In this document: piece by piece, positions 8,635 to 17,003 of the stretch
Layout of the letters: each line of letters begins with the position of its first letter
Numbering within the stretch: position 1 is the first letter of the stretch
DNA from: JAMCRM01 sp035561075
Lineage (GTDB): Bacteria; Acidobacteriota; Terriglobia; Bryobacterales; Bryobacteraceae
Assembly (NCBI GenBank): GCA_035561075.1
Contig: DATMYF010000110.1
Span: forward strand, 53,660 to 117,659
Direction: 5' to 3'
DNA length: 64,000 nucleotides
Made by a program: the position numbers and the translations under genes
Notes under the pieces: model-generated
What the model was told of the DNA's origin: nothing
The model's database searches: none
Seen by the model: the letters and a program-made list of their open reading frames with translations, nothing else

Positions 8635-9854
8635 AGCAGCATCCCCGCGATGCAGGCCGACATGAAATTGGCCATCGTGCCGGCGGCCACGGCCTTCAGC
8701 CCCAGCCGTGCCAGGTCCGACTTGCGGGTTGGCGCCAGCGCCCCAATGCCGCCGATCTGGATGGCAATCGAGCTGAGATTCGCGAAGCCGCACAGCGCAT
8801 ATGTGGCGATCACGAACGAGCGCGGGTCGAGAGTGGCTTTCAGGGGGGCGAGATCCAGGAAGGCGACAAATTCGTTGAGTATCAGCCGCGTCCCCAGCAG
8901 GTTCCCCACCGCCGCGGCATCGTTCCAGCTCACCCCCATCATCCACGCCACGGGAGCGAAGATCACGCCGAAAATCTGCTGCATGGAAGGCGGCAGCCAG
9001 GCCATGCCGGGCAGCGTGTTGAACCAGCCAAGGATGCCGTTAAACATCGCGATCAGCGCCAGAAAGGCCACCAGCATACCCGCGATGTTCAGGGCAAGTC
9101 GCAGCCCGTCGCCCGCGCCCTGCGCCGCCGCGTCAATAATATTCACGGCGGATTTTTCCACGGTTACCTCGACCTTCCCCAGGGTGGCGGGTTTTTCCAC
9201 CTCCGGGTAGAAGATCTTGGCCAGCATGATTCCCGCCGGGGCCGTCATGATCACGGCTGTGAGCAGGTGCTGGATCTCCACGCCCGCAATCTTCACGTAG
9301 GCCGCCATTACGGCGCCGGAAACGTGTGCCATTCCGGCCACCATCACGGTGAACAGCTCCGAGGTGGTCAAGCCTGCCAGGTACGGTTTGATGGTGAGGG
9401 GCGCCTCGGTCTGGCCCATGAAGATGCTGGCTGCCACGTTGGTGGATTCGGCCCCGCTGGTGCCGAGGAAACGCTGCATCACCACAGCCATCCCGCGCAC
9501 CACAAGCTGCATGACCCCGAGATAATACAGGATGGAGAAAAACGAAGCGATGAAGATAACGATGGGCAGCACCTGGAAGGCAAAAACAACGCCGAACGGC
9601 CCGCTTTTCGCACCGAGTGGACCGAAGACGAACGCGCTGCCCGCTTCCGCGAATTGCAGCATGGCGTTCACACCGACCCCGATGGCGTGAAACACTCTGC
9701 CGAAATCCGTCTTCAGCACCAGGATGGCGAACGTGAACTGCAGGGTAAGGCCCCAGAACAGGATCCGGGCCTTGATGGCGCGCTTGTGCGCGGAAAACAA
9801 CCAGGCGACCGCGAGAATTACTACCAGCCCGATCAGCCCGGTGAACCGCTCCAT
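8631..9854 (-). CDS. nupC: Concentrative nucleoside transporter (CNT/NupC family)
   Basis: 407-aa inner-membrane protein with many hydrophobic segments. 'GQTEAPL', 'SGAVMAAY' and the late 'GTRLILNEFVAF' and 'GFANLSSIAIQIGG' are CNT signatures for ion-coupled nucleoside uptake. ATG at 9854 shares one base with the stop of the upstream phosphorylase (TAATG). Its place between two phosphorylases and a deaminase indicates that imported nucleosides are used at once. Confidence 0.93.
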   Translation of the reverse strand: MERFTGLIGLVVILAVAWLFSAHKRAIKARILFWGLTLQFTFAILVLKTDFGRVFHAIGVGVNAMLQFAEAGSAFVFGPLGAKSGPFGVVFAFQVLPIVIFIASFFSILYYLGVMQLVVRGMAVVMQRFLGTSGAESTNVAASIFMGQTEAPLTIKPYLAGLTTSELFTVMVAGMAHVSGAVMAAYVKIAGVEIQHLLTAVIMTAPAGIMLAKIFYPEVEKPATLGKVEVTVEKSAVNIIDAAAQGAGDGLRLALNIAGMLVAFLALIAMFNGILGWFNTLPGMAWLPPSMQQIFGVIFAPVAWMMGVSWNDAAAVGNLLGTRLILNEFVAFLDLAPLKATLDPRSFVIATYALCGFANLSSIAIQIGGIGALAPTRKSDLARLGLKAVAAGTMANFMSACIAGMLL

Positions 9855-11158
9855 TAGCCCACGACTTCCAGGATGAGTTCCCTCTCCTCGGGTTTCTGCG
9901 CGGAGATGCGGAAGGCGTCCTCCACCAGTTCGGCGGCGTCTTCCACCCGCTCCTCGGACGTGTAGTAAAGGCGGCACAGCACGGAACCGGCGTCGACCTT
10001 CTCCCCCACCTTCACTTCGAGGATGACGCCCACAGCCGGGTCGATACTGTCTTCCTTGCGGTCACGCCCGGCACCGATCATATTCGAGGCATTGCCGATG
10101 TAGGTAGCGTCGATGACGCTCACATACCCCGCGCGCGGAGAGGTAATCTCGCGCATGCCCGTGGCGTTGGGTAGCAGTTCGAACTTGTCGAGCGCCGCCG
10201 CGTTGCCGCCCTGCGCCTGAACCACCTGCTTCAGCTTGCGATAGCCGGAGCCATCCACCAGTGCCTGCTCGGCGAGACGGCGTGCGTCTTCGAGCGTGTC
10301 GGCCTTTTTGCCCAGGAAAATCATGCGCGCGGCAAGCTCCAGAGACAACCGCGTCAGATCCGCCGGGCCGGCGTTCTGCAACGTCTGCGAGGCCTCCATG
10401 ATTTCGAGCGCATTCCCGATGGCGTAGCCGAGCGGCTGACTCATGTCGGTGATGAGGGCCTGCACTCGCTTATCCATGCGCCGCCCGATTCCCACCATCA
10501 TCTGTGCCAGGCGTCGCGCATCCACCTGCCGCTTGATGAAAGCGCCGGTCCCCACCTTCACGTCGAGCACCAGGGCATCCACGCCCTCGGCCAACTTCTT
10601 CGACATGATCGAAGAGGCGATCAGAGGAATGGATTCCACCGTGCCGGTCACGTCGCGCAGGGAGTACAGCTTGCCATCCGCGGGGGCCAGCCTGTCGGTC
10701 TGCCCCATGAAGCACAGCCCGTGCTCCTGCAACTGCTGCGTCACCTGTTCCGGGGTGAGGTTCACGTGGAATCCGGGGATGGACTCCAGCTTGTCCAGCG
10801 TGCCGCCGGTGTGGCCCAAAGCGCGGCCGGACATCATGGGCACAATTACCCCCACGGCCGCAGCTAACGGCGCGACGATCAGGCTGGTCTTGTCCCCGAC
10901 CCCGCCAGTCGAGTGTTTGTCCACCTTCACGCCGGGGATTCCCGCCAGGTCCACCACCTCGCCCGAGCGCAGCATGCATTCGGTGAGCCGGCTGACTTCG
11001 CGGTCTGTCATAGAGGCGAAATAGGTCGCCATGAGGAACGCGGACATTTGATAGTCCGGGATATCCCCCTTGGTGTACCCCTCTACGAGATACTCGATTT
11101 CGTCCGGAGTAAGCTCGCCTCCGTCCCGCTTCCGCTGGATCAAGTCGACTGTGCGCAT
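9854..11158 (-). CDS. deoA: Pyrimidine-nucleoside (thymidine) phosphorylase
   Basis: 434 aa, full length. The N-terminal helical domain ends in the family hallmark 'SGRALGHTGGTLDKLESIPG', and 'KHSTGGVGDK' is the phosphate-binding loop. It cleaves thymidine, deoxyuridine or uridine to base plus (deoxy)ribose-1-phosphate. It is the first gene of the salvage operon and begins 94 bp from the divergent ceramidase-like gene. The name pdp would suit if uridine is the main substrate; this cannot be settled by eye. Confidence 0.93.
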   Translation of the reverse strand: MRTVDLIQRKRDGGELTPDEIEYLVEGYTKGDIPDYQMSAFLMATYFASMTDREVSRLTECMLRSGEVVDLAGIPGVKVDKHSTGGVGDKTSLIVAPLAAAVGVIVPMMSGRALGHTGGTLDKLESIPGFHVNLTPEQVTQQLQEHGLCFMGQTDRLAPADGKLYSLRDVTGTVESIPLIASSIMSKKLAEGVDALVLDVKVGTGAFIKRQVDARRLAQMMVGIGRRMDKRVQALITDMSQPLGYAIGNALEIMEASQTLQNAGPADLTRLSLELAARMIFLGKKADTLEDARRLAEQALVDGSGYRKLKQVVQAQGGNAAALDKFELLPNATGMREITSPRAGYVSVIDATYIGNASNMIGAGRDRKEDSIDPAVGVILEVKVGEKVDAGSVLCRLYYTSEERVEDAAELVEDAFRISAQKPEERELILEVVG

Positions 11159-11237
11159 TATGAGAAATTTAGGCTAACACCATAAGACACACAAAGTAAA
11201 GGCTCTCTTGCGACCACCTGACAAACGTGAACAATGG

Positions 11238-11243
11238 GATAAT
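11238..11243 (+). promoter_or_regulatory. -10-like element GATAAT, close to start codon
   Basis: GATAAT lies 9 bases before the ATG at 11253, with no convincing -35 and no Shine-Dalgarno between. It is one of several similarly placed hexamers in the window (see findings). Confidence 0.4.
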
Positions 11244-11252
11244 CGCTAATCT

Positions 11253-12545
11253 ATGAAACCGCTGTCGAGGATCGTGGCCGTTCTGGCGCTCTGCGCCTCC
11301 GCACCGTGGGCATTCGCGGCGGAGGTCGAACTGCGTGCGGGCACCGCCCGCGTGGAGATCACACCTCCTTCGCTGATGGAGATGTACGGCTATGCCCGCC
11401 GCAAATGCGGTCCGGCCAATGGTACCCACGACCCCCTCTACGCCAAAGCACTCGTCCTGGCTACAGGGGATACCCGGGTGGCCATTGTCACCATGGACAT
11501 AGGCAGCATCGTGAGTCCGGATCTCAGCCGCCGCGTTCGAGAGGAATTGGGGATTCCGGTACTGCTGCTGGCCGCCTCCCATACGCACTCGGGTCCCAAG
11601 TTTCTGCCATACGGCGGCGAGGAAGTCGCCGGTGGTGCAGCCTTCCTCAAGGAACTGGAGCCCAAGCTCTTCGCCCTCGTGCAGCAGGCCGCCAAGGAGA
11701 TGTTCCCTGCCCGGCTGGCGTACGGGCGCGGCGCCCTCCAACTGGGGTACAACCGGCTGCTGCCGCGCGACGACGGCCGCTCCAGGGCGCTCTTTGAGAA
11801 TCCGGACCGCATCCCTTACGGTCCCGTGGACCCCGAATTCATGCTGCTGCGCGTCGAGGATGCGAGCGGCGCCCCACGCGCCCTGATGGTTCACTATGCC
11901 ACTCACGCGGTGGTGCTCGGACCCACCAACTGCAAGTATTCGGCGGACTATCCCGGGGTCCTGCAGGCGCGCGTGGAAGCGGCCGTCGCCGGGGTACAGT
12001 GCATGTTCGTGCAGGGCGGCGCGGGGGACGTCAATCCGCTCTTCCTGGCGCGCACCGGCAATGAAGAGCAGGATTTCGCGCAGGTTTCAAGGATGGGGGA
12101 ATTGCTTGCCAATGCGGTCCTACGCGCCAATAAAGACCTCAAACCCGCGGCACCTATGCTGGAACCCATCCGCCACACCTCCGCGAAGCTGAATTTCCCG
12201 GACCGCTGGGAAAAGGACAAGAGCCTGGATGTGGGGATCACCACGGTCCTGATCAACCGCGAAATCGCCATCGCGACGATTCCCGGGGAGCCGCTGCACA
12301 AGCTTCAGACCATGTGGAAATCCCAGGCCGATGTGCCCTTCCCGCTTTTCTACGGCTACACCTACAACGGCACGGGCGGTTGGGCGGGCTACATCCCCGA
12401 TCTCCGGTCGGCGGCCTACGGGGGCTACGGTGCGGACGCTTCGACGCGCATCGAAGTCGGCGCCGGGGAGGCGATCATGAACCGCCACCTCATCCAACTC
12501 TACGGCCTGCGCGATATGTGGCAGGACAAGCCGGGCCGAAACTGA
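11253..12545 (+). CDS. Secreted neutral/alkaline ceramidase-like protein
   Basis: 430 aa with a clear signal peptide (cleavage after 'APWAFAA', about residue 23). The N-terminal half fits the neutral ceramidase N-domain: 'AGTARVEITPP', 'ASHTHSGP' (metal-site histidines), 'HYATHAVVLGP' and 'GGAGDVNP'. Members cleave amide bonds of ceramides, but many bacterial paralogues of this length have no known substrate and lack the C-terminal Ig-like domain of true ceramidases, as here. It is a single gene, divergent from the nucleoside operon. Confidence 0.75.
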   Translation: MKPLSRIVAVLALCASAPWAFAAEVELRAGTARVEITPPSLMEMYGYARRKCGPANGTHDPLYAKALVLATGDTRVAIVTMDIGSIVSPDLSRRVREELGIPVLLLAASHTHSGPKFLPYGGEEVAGGAAFLKELEPKLFALVQQAAKEMFPARLAYGRGALQLGYNRLLPRDDGRSRALFENPDRIPYGPVDPEFMLLRVEDASGAPRALMVHYATHAVVLGPTNCKYSADYPGVLQARVEAAVAGVQCMFVQGGAGDVNPLFLARTGNEEQDFAQVSRMGELLANAVLRANKDLKPAAPMLEPIRHTSAKLNFPDRWEKDKSLDVGITTVLINREIAIATIPGEPLHKLQTMWKSQADVPFPLFYGYTYNGTGGWAGYIPDLRSAAYGGYGADASTRIEVGAGEAIMNRHLIQLYGLRDMWQDKPGRN

Positions 12546-12596
12546 TTTCCGGCCGCCTTCAGAATTGGGCGTCAGTTGCCGCCAAGGCGCCCGATC

Positions 12597-13436
12597 TTAC
12601 TTTCCGGCGAGCCAGGGGCCGCCCCGGCCCGCAGGAATTTCCGGGATCGGGGCTGGCCCCGCTCCTCGAAAGATCTCCCCGAACCGTGCCAGCAACTCGT
12701 CGTGGATCAGCCCGTTGTCGGCCAGCAGGTGGGCCGACCCGATGTGGTGCGGCTGGCCGTCCATGTCGGTGTAGCGGCCGCCGGCCTCAGCCACAATCAG
12801 CCGCCCCGCCGCCAGATCCCACGGTTTGAGGCCGAATTCCCAGAAACCATCCAGCCGCCCGCAGGCGACGTAGGCCAAGTCGATAGCCGCGGAGCCCGAG
12901 CGGCGCACCCCGTGGGTCGCCATGGCGAGCTGATGATAAAAGTGGATATTGTAATTGCCGCTGCGCTGGTGATTGGGAAACCCTGTGGAAAGCAGCGCTT
13001 CGGCCACGCGCCGGGTGCTTGAAACGCGAATCCGATGGTTGTTGAGGTAGGCGCCGCCCGCGCGCTCAGCGGTGAACATCTCATCGCGGATGGGGTCGTA
13101 GACCACACCCGCAATCGGCTCTCCGGCGCGCTCAAGCCCCAGTGTCACATTGAACACGGGGTAGCCGTGGGCGAAATTGGTGGTGCCGTCGAGTGGGTCC
13201 ACGTACCAGCGGTATTCGGATGCCGACTCGATGCCGCCGCCTTCTTCCGCCACGATGGCATGGCCTGGATAGTGCGTGCGCAGGCGTTCGACCACCAGGG
13301 CCTCGGAGGCACGGTCCGCCTCGGTCACCAGGTCGTATTCGCCCTTCCGTTCTACTGCGACGCGGCGCTCGAAGTAGCGGGCAAGCAACGCGCCGGCTTC
13401 GCGCGCAATTCCGGCTGCAATTTCCAGGTAATTCAT
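12597..13436 (-). CDS. suhB: Inositol monophosphatase family protein (SuhB-like)
   Basis: 279 aa. 'VAEEGGG', 'WYVDPLDGTTNFAHG' and 'WDLAAGRLIVAEAGG' are the metal- and phosphate-binding motifs of the lithium-sensitive phosphatase family. The start at 13436 is 13 bases after the Hfq-like gene, so it is the last gene of the moaDE-vwa-hfq-like operon. Substrate (inositol phosphate, other sugar phosphate or PAP) is not determined by sequence. Confidence 0.9.
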   Translation of the reverse strand: MNYLEIAAGIAREAGALLARYFERRVAVERKGEYDLVTEADRASEALVVERLRTHYPGHAIVAEEGGGIESASEYRWYVDPLDGTTNFAHGYPVFNVTLGLERAGEPIAGVVYDPIRDEMFTAERAGGAYLNNHRIRVSSTRRVAEALLSTGFPNHQRSGNYNIHFYHQLAMATHGVRRSGSAAIDLAYVACGRLDGFWEFGLKPWDLAAGRLIVAEAGGRYTDMDGQPHHIGSAHLLADNGLIHDELLARFGEIFRGAGPAPIPEIPAGRGGPWLAGK

Positions 13437-13449
13437 CCGGCGGACGGTC

Positions 13450-13695
13450 CTACGAGCCTTCCTCGACCAGGTACTTAATATCGTGCTTAAAGATAAATAG
13501 GTTGGGCGCACCTTCGCGCGTGATGCGGATGAAAGAATGGTCGTAATACTCGATCACACCCTCGACCTCCTCGCCGTCCGCGAGTTTCAGCCGCACCGGA
13601 ATCGCGTTCTCAATCAAATACTTGAGATACTTGATTTCCTCGAAAGTCTGTTCGGGAGCGCGTGTCCCCGATTTCCCGCCTTTGCTGTGTGGCGT
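13450..13695 (-). CDS. Hfq-like (LSm-fold) RNA-binding protein, non-canonical start codon
   Basis: An 81-83 aa reading frame. It has an N-terminal helix ('TFEEIKYLKYLIEN') and an Sm1-like stretch ('PVRLKLADGEEVEGVIEYYD'), then 'SFIRI' and an Sm2-like motif 'IFKHDIKYL', which parallels the 'YKHAIST' motif of Hfq. No ATG, GTG or TTG occurs in frame between the preceding in-frame stop and the conserved region. A good Shine-Dalgarno (GCAGGAG, 13704-13710) stands 8 bases before ACG (13695) and 2 bases before ATA (13701). I place the start at ACG with reservation. The gene overlaps or abuts the stop of the VWA gene (13698-13700). Confidence 0.75.
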   Translation of the reverse strand, partial: TPHSKGGKSGTRAPEQTFEEIKYLKYLIENAIPVRLKLADGEEVEGVIEYYDHSFIRITREGAPNLFIFKHDIKYLVEEGS

Positions 13696-13697
13696 AA

Positions 13698-14666
13698 CTA
13701 TTTCTCCTGCTTTCTGTCCTGGGGAGATACGGGAATTCTGCCTCCGGGCGGTCCGGAATCTCCCTCGGCATCACCATAATAGCCGTTGCGCGCGGATACC
13801 CGCAAATCCGGCCGCCGCACGCGAACCTCGATCCTGTGAAAGCGGTTGGCGGTTGGGGGCACGGCCTTGGGGTAGAAACCCAAGAGGTATTGGGTGCGGA
13901 GGTCCTTGATGATTTCAGCGAAAGCCGCATCGAGAGCCGGCCCGACAGTCGGGGCGAACACCCTGCCACCGGTGGCGGCGGCCATGTTGCTGAGCGCGTT
14001 CTCGCCGCCGGTATTGCGTCCCGCGGGGTTGGTGATGGGAATGATGAGCACAGGGTAGATCACGGCATCGGCCATCTGGGCGGCCTCCAGCGCCTGGTGA
14101 AATCCCTTAACGCTGGTAGTGTCGCCGCCGTCCGTGACCACGATCATGACCCGCCGGCCCTCACGCCGCTCCACATCCGCAGAGGCCAGGTAGATGGCGT
14201 CGTAGAGTGCCGTTCCGGCTTCCGCCCGGAAGGTCTTCATGGAGCGCTCGATGGAGCCCTGGTTGTGGGTGAAGGAGTTGTGTTTGGTGATCTGCCAGTT
14301 GAAGCTGTAGAGCGCCACCGCATCTTCCGGGTTCCCCGACCCGAACAGCGCCTTTAGGAAGCGGCTCACCGATTCCAGTTCATACTTCAGTTCTTTGCCG
14401 GTGGAGCCGCTGGTATCCACCAGCAGGGCCACCGAGAGCGGCTGCTCCGTGTGGCGCTCGAAGACGGCGATCTGCTGCGGCACGCCGTTGTCGAGAATCT
14501 CGAAATCTTCCCGGGCAAGTGAGCCCACCATGTCTCCGGCTGAATTCTTCACTGTGGCCAGGACGCGCACCAGCTCCACGTTCACCCGAATGACGGTCTC
14601 CTGCTGCGCCTGCAAGGCTAACGCCAGGGTCGCGCCGAAGCTAAGCGCGATCAGCCGTCGGAGCAT
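13698..14666 (-). CDS. VWFA-related protein (acidobacterial type)
   Basis: 322 aa with a signal peptide ('MLRRLIALSFGATLALALQAQ'). An N-terminal region with 'REDFEILDNGVPQQI' precedes a von Willebrand A domain with the MIDAS motif 'DTSGSTG' (about residue 85) and 'VVTDGGD'. This arrangement is the VWFA-related domain family expanded in Acidobacteria; function is unknown, and an extracytoplasmic metal-dependent adhesion or scaffold role is likely. ATG at 14666 overlaps the end of moaDE by 26 bases; a start at 14702 is possible but would bury the signal peptide. Confidence 0.8.
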   Translation of the reverse strand: MLRRLIALSFGATLALALQAQQETVIRVNVELVRVLATVKNSAGDMVGSLAREDFEILDNGVPQQIAVFERHTEQPLSVALLVDTSGSTGKELKYELESVSRFLKALFGSGNPEDAVALYSFNWQITKHNSFTHNQGSIERSMKTFRAEAGTALYDAIYLASADVERREGRRVMIVVTDGGDTTSVKGFHQALEAAQMADAVIYPVLIIPITNPAGRNTGGENALSNMAAATGGRVFAPTVGPALDAAFAEIIKDLRTQYLLGFYPKAVPPTANRFHRIEVRVRRPDLRVSARNGYYGDAEGDSGPPGGRIPVSPQDRKQEK

Positions 14667-15369
14667 CGGGACGCCACTCTCCTTCCACCCAGACTTCGCC
14701 ATCGGCGAAAAACTCCCGCTTCCAAATGGGAACCAGGCGTTTCAGGTTGTCGATGCCGTCGCGCGCGGCCTCAAAGGCTGCGGCACGATGCGGCGCCGTA
14801 ACCACTACCGCCACACTGGTCTCGCCCACCAGCATGCGACCCAGCCGGTGGACCATGGCGATACGCGCGATGGAGTGCCGGGCGGCCAGTTCGCAACCGA
14901 TTCGCGCCATCACCCGCACTGCCATAGGCTGGTAGCACTCGTATTCGAGGTACCTGGTGCGACGGCCGTTGGTGTTGTTCCGGACAGTGCCCTCAAACGT
15001 GACCACCGCGCCCTCGTCCCCCACTAGCAGGCCTTCCGCGATGCGGGAAACCCGGATCGGCCGGCGTGTCAGGGCATAAATGTTGCCATTTTCCCGGATC
15101 TCTTCCAGGTACTCACCCTTGCCGCCGCTCACCGGTGGCAGAAAGGCGACCTCATCGCCGTCCGACACGGGCGTCGAGGGGTGCGCAAACTCGTGGTTGC
15201 GGGCCAACACGATACTTCCCGCCATGGCCCGAAGGCGAGGCCAGCGCGCTGCATAATGCTCGAAAATATTGCCCAAATTCGCGCCATCGGAGAGTTCCAG
15301 CGAGTCTTCCGGCGTGCCGGCATATTCCTTCAGCATTCCGAAAAAGAGAACTTTGACGCGCATCTTCAT
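14641..15369 (-). CDS. moaD-moaE: Fused molybdopterin synthase, MoaD-MoaE
   Basis: 242 aa joining both subunits of molybdopterin synthase. Residues 1-83 are a ubiquitin-fold MoaD ending in 'PPVSGG' (G82-G83), the diglycine that becomes thiocarboxylated. Residues about 100-240 are MoaE ('GAVVTFEGTVRN', 'HRLGRM', 'PHRAAAFEA', 'PIWKREFF'). In free MoaD the diglycine is the C-terminus, so this fusion must be cut after G83 to work, as reported for mycobacterial MoaX. No other molybdenum cofactor genes are in the window. Confidence 0.92.
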   Translation of the reverse strand: MKMRVKVLFFGMLKEYAGTPEDSLELSDGANLGNIFEHYAARWPRLRAMAGSIVLARNHEFAHPSTPVSDGDEVAFLPPVSGGKGEYLEEIRENGNIYALTRRPIRVSRIAEGLLVGDEGAVVTFEGTVRNNTNGRRTRYLEYECYQPMAVRVMARIGCELAARHSIARIAMVHRLGRMLVGETSVAVVVTAPHRAAAFEAARDGIDNLKRLVPIWKREFFADGEVWVEGEWRPDAPTADRA

Positions 15370-15412
15370 TCAGATCTTATCAGACGAGCGGTTTCGGGCC
15401 GCCGTTGCGTTT

Positions 15413-15418
15413 TATAAT
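15413..15418 (+). promoter_or_regulatory. -10-like element TATAAT before the thioesterase gene
   Basis: A perfect TATAAT stands 9 bases before the ATG at 15428. There is no Shine-Dalgarno in the gap and no good -35 at 16-18 bases. This fits a leaderless or very short leader transcript. Confidence 0.45.
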
Positions 15419-15427
15419 CAGCGGCTT

Positions 15428-15841
15428 ATGGAACCCTTGGAAACGAGTATCCGGCCGCGCTACGCGGAGACCGACCAGATGGGGGTGGTCTACTACGCTA
15501 ACTATCTGGTCTGGATGGAGGTGGGCCGCGTAGAATTCTGTAAAGCGCGTGGATTCAGCTATAAGGAGATGGAGGAGCGGGACGGCGTGCTGCTGGCTGT
15601 GGCGGAGGCCACCTGCCGCTACTCCTCCCCGGCTCGTTTCGACGAGGAAGTGGTCATAAAAACGTGGATTTCGGAGGCGAACACACGCATGATGACCTTC
15701 GCCTATGAGTTGCGGGCAGCGGACGACGGGCGTAAGATCGCCACCGGTCACACTCGCCATGTCTTCTGCGGCCGCGACCTGAAGCCCCGCCGGATGCCGG
15801 AGAAATACCGGGCGATGTTCGGAGTGGGCCCCAGAGCCTAA
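15428..15841 (+). CDS. ybgC: Acyl-CoA thioesterase, YbgC/4-hydroxybenzoyl-CoA type hotdog protein
   Basis: 137 aa, a single hotdog domain. 'RYAETDQMGVVYYANYL' holds the catalytic aspartate of the 4HBT-I/YbgC group and 'VWMEVGRVEF' the following helix. It hydrolyses small acyl-CoA or acyl-ACP thioesters; the exact substrate is unknown. The Tol-Pal genes often near ybgC are absent. Its 3' end overlaps the convergent peptidase by 4 bases. Confidence 0.88.
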   Translation: MEPLETSIRPRYAETDQMGVVYYANYLVWMEVGRVEFCKARGFSYKEMEERDGVLLAVAEATCRYSSPARFDEEVVIKTWISEANTRMMTFAYELRAADDGRKIATGHTRHVFCGRDLKPRRMPEKYRAMFGVGPRA

Positions 15842-17001
15842 GCGATCGCCGCGACGAGTTTCCCCAGCAGAGCCGTCCGGTCGGCAATGCGGTCCGCCAG
15901 GATGCTCTCATGGGGGGCGTGGGCGCCCTCCCCAACAGCTCCGATGCCGTCCAGCGTGGGAATCCCGAGGGCGGCGGTGAAGTTGCCGTCGGACCCGCCG
16001 CCGCTGAGCGATTCTTCAAGCTCCAATCCCAGGTCGAGCGCCAGTTTCCGGGCCGTCCGGAAAAGCGCCACTACCCCCGCGGAGCGCTCCATGGGCGGCC
16101 GGTTCATTCCGCCGGTGACTTCGATGGTGCAGCGCTTGTCTATCGGGCGCAAGGCGCGGAACTTGCGGTCGAGCGCGGCGGCGTCCTTGAGCCGCACGAT
16201 CCGCATATCCACCTCGGCCCGAGCTTCGGCGGCGACCACATTCACACGTGTGCCGCCGGAAATCACCCCGGGGTTCACCGTAATTCCGCGCCGCAGGTCC
16301 GTGAAGCCGGCAATGCGTTCGAGCTGGCGCGCCAACTCGAGGATGGCGCTCGCGCCGTTGGCGAAGTCCAGCCCGGAATGCGCCGCCTTACCCCGGACCA
16401 GCACGGTGTAATCTCCCACGCCCTTGCGCGCCGTTTTGAGTTTGCCGTCGAGGCCCGTCCCCGGCTCGAGCACCAGCACGGCCTTGCTGCGCGCGGCGTT
16501 CTTCTCGGTGAGGGCGCGGGAACTGTCGCTGCCCACCTCTTCATCCGAGTTGAGCTGCAGCAGCACCTTGCTGGCTACCGGTACGTCGAGGTCACGCAGC
16601 GCGCGCACGGCGAAGATGAAGAAGGCCACCCCGGCTTTCATATCCAGCACCCCGGGGCCCCAGAGCCGGCCTTCGGCTTCGCGAAACGGCATGCCGGCGA
16701 GCGTGCCTTTGGACCACACGGTATCGGAGTGGCCAAGCGCCAGCACCTGCCCGGTCTTCTTCCGGCCAGGCAGCCCGAACTCGCAGACAAGGTGGCGGCC
16801 GAAGCGTCCGCCAGCCACAGTCTTCACCCGGGCGAAGGGCGCCACGGTGTCCGACACCAGTTCCACGAAGCGGTTGACGGCGGCTGCGTCGTCACTGGGA
16901 GATTCGCATTCCACCAGTTGGCGGATGAGCGTGACGATCTGCGTCCGGTGCGATTGGGCGTGAGCTAGAAACGGATCCACGGCTGATATAATAGCGAACA
17001 T
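15838..17001 (-). CDS. M20-family metallopeptidase (glutamate carboxypeptidase/CPG2-like)
   Basis: 387 aa. Zinc-site motifs in order are 'LGHSDTVW', 'GVLDMKAG', 'NSDEEVGS' (catalytic Glu pair), 'LEPG' and a late 'AHAPHE'; a dimerisation lid lies between about residues 195 and 300. It fits the CPG2-like group that removes C-terminal glutamate-like residues or cleaves related amides. No signal peptide is obvious. Its start is only 2 bases from the divergent fabZ start, so the two promoters must overlap the neighbouring coding sequences. Confidence 0.85.
   Translation of the reverse strand: MFAIISAVDPFLAHAQSHRTQIVTLIRQLVECESPSDDAAAVNRFVELVSDTVAPFARVKTVAGGRFGRHLVCEFGLPGRKKTGQVLALGHSDTVWSKGTLAGMPFREAEGRLWGPGVLDMKAGVAFFIFAVRALRDLDVPVASKVLLQLNSDEEVGSDSSRALTEKNAARSKAVLVLEPGTGLDGKLKTARKGVGDYTVLVRGKAAHSGLDFANGASAILELARQLERIAGFTDLRRGITVNPGVISGGTRVNVVAAEARAEVDMRIVRLKDAAALDRKFRALRPIDKRCTIEVTGGMNRPPMERSAGVVALFRTARKLALDLGLELEESLSGGGSDGNFTAALGIPTLDGIGAVGEGAHAPHESILADRIADRTALLGKLVAAIA
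16987..16992 (+). promoter_or_regulatory. -10-like element TATAAT before fabZ
   Basis: A perfect TATAAT ends 11 bases before the fabZ ATG at 17004, inside the first codons of the divergent M20 peptidase gene. No Shine-Dalgarno is present, so a leaderless fabZ-lpxA-lpxI mRNA is suggested. Confidence 0.45.
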
Positions 17002-17003
17002 TC

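Noticed and set aside
7762..9210. A 482-codon plus-strand frame across the purine phosphorylase and transporter genes
   Set aside because: It lies opposite two clearly identified genes and has no recognisable domain; a high-GC shadow frame.
11208..11243. A normal sigma-70 promoter (TTGCGA or CTGACA with GATAAT) before the ceramidase-like gene
   Set aside because: Spacers would be about 24 or 14 bases, outside the workable range; only the -10 box is reported.
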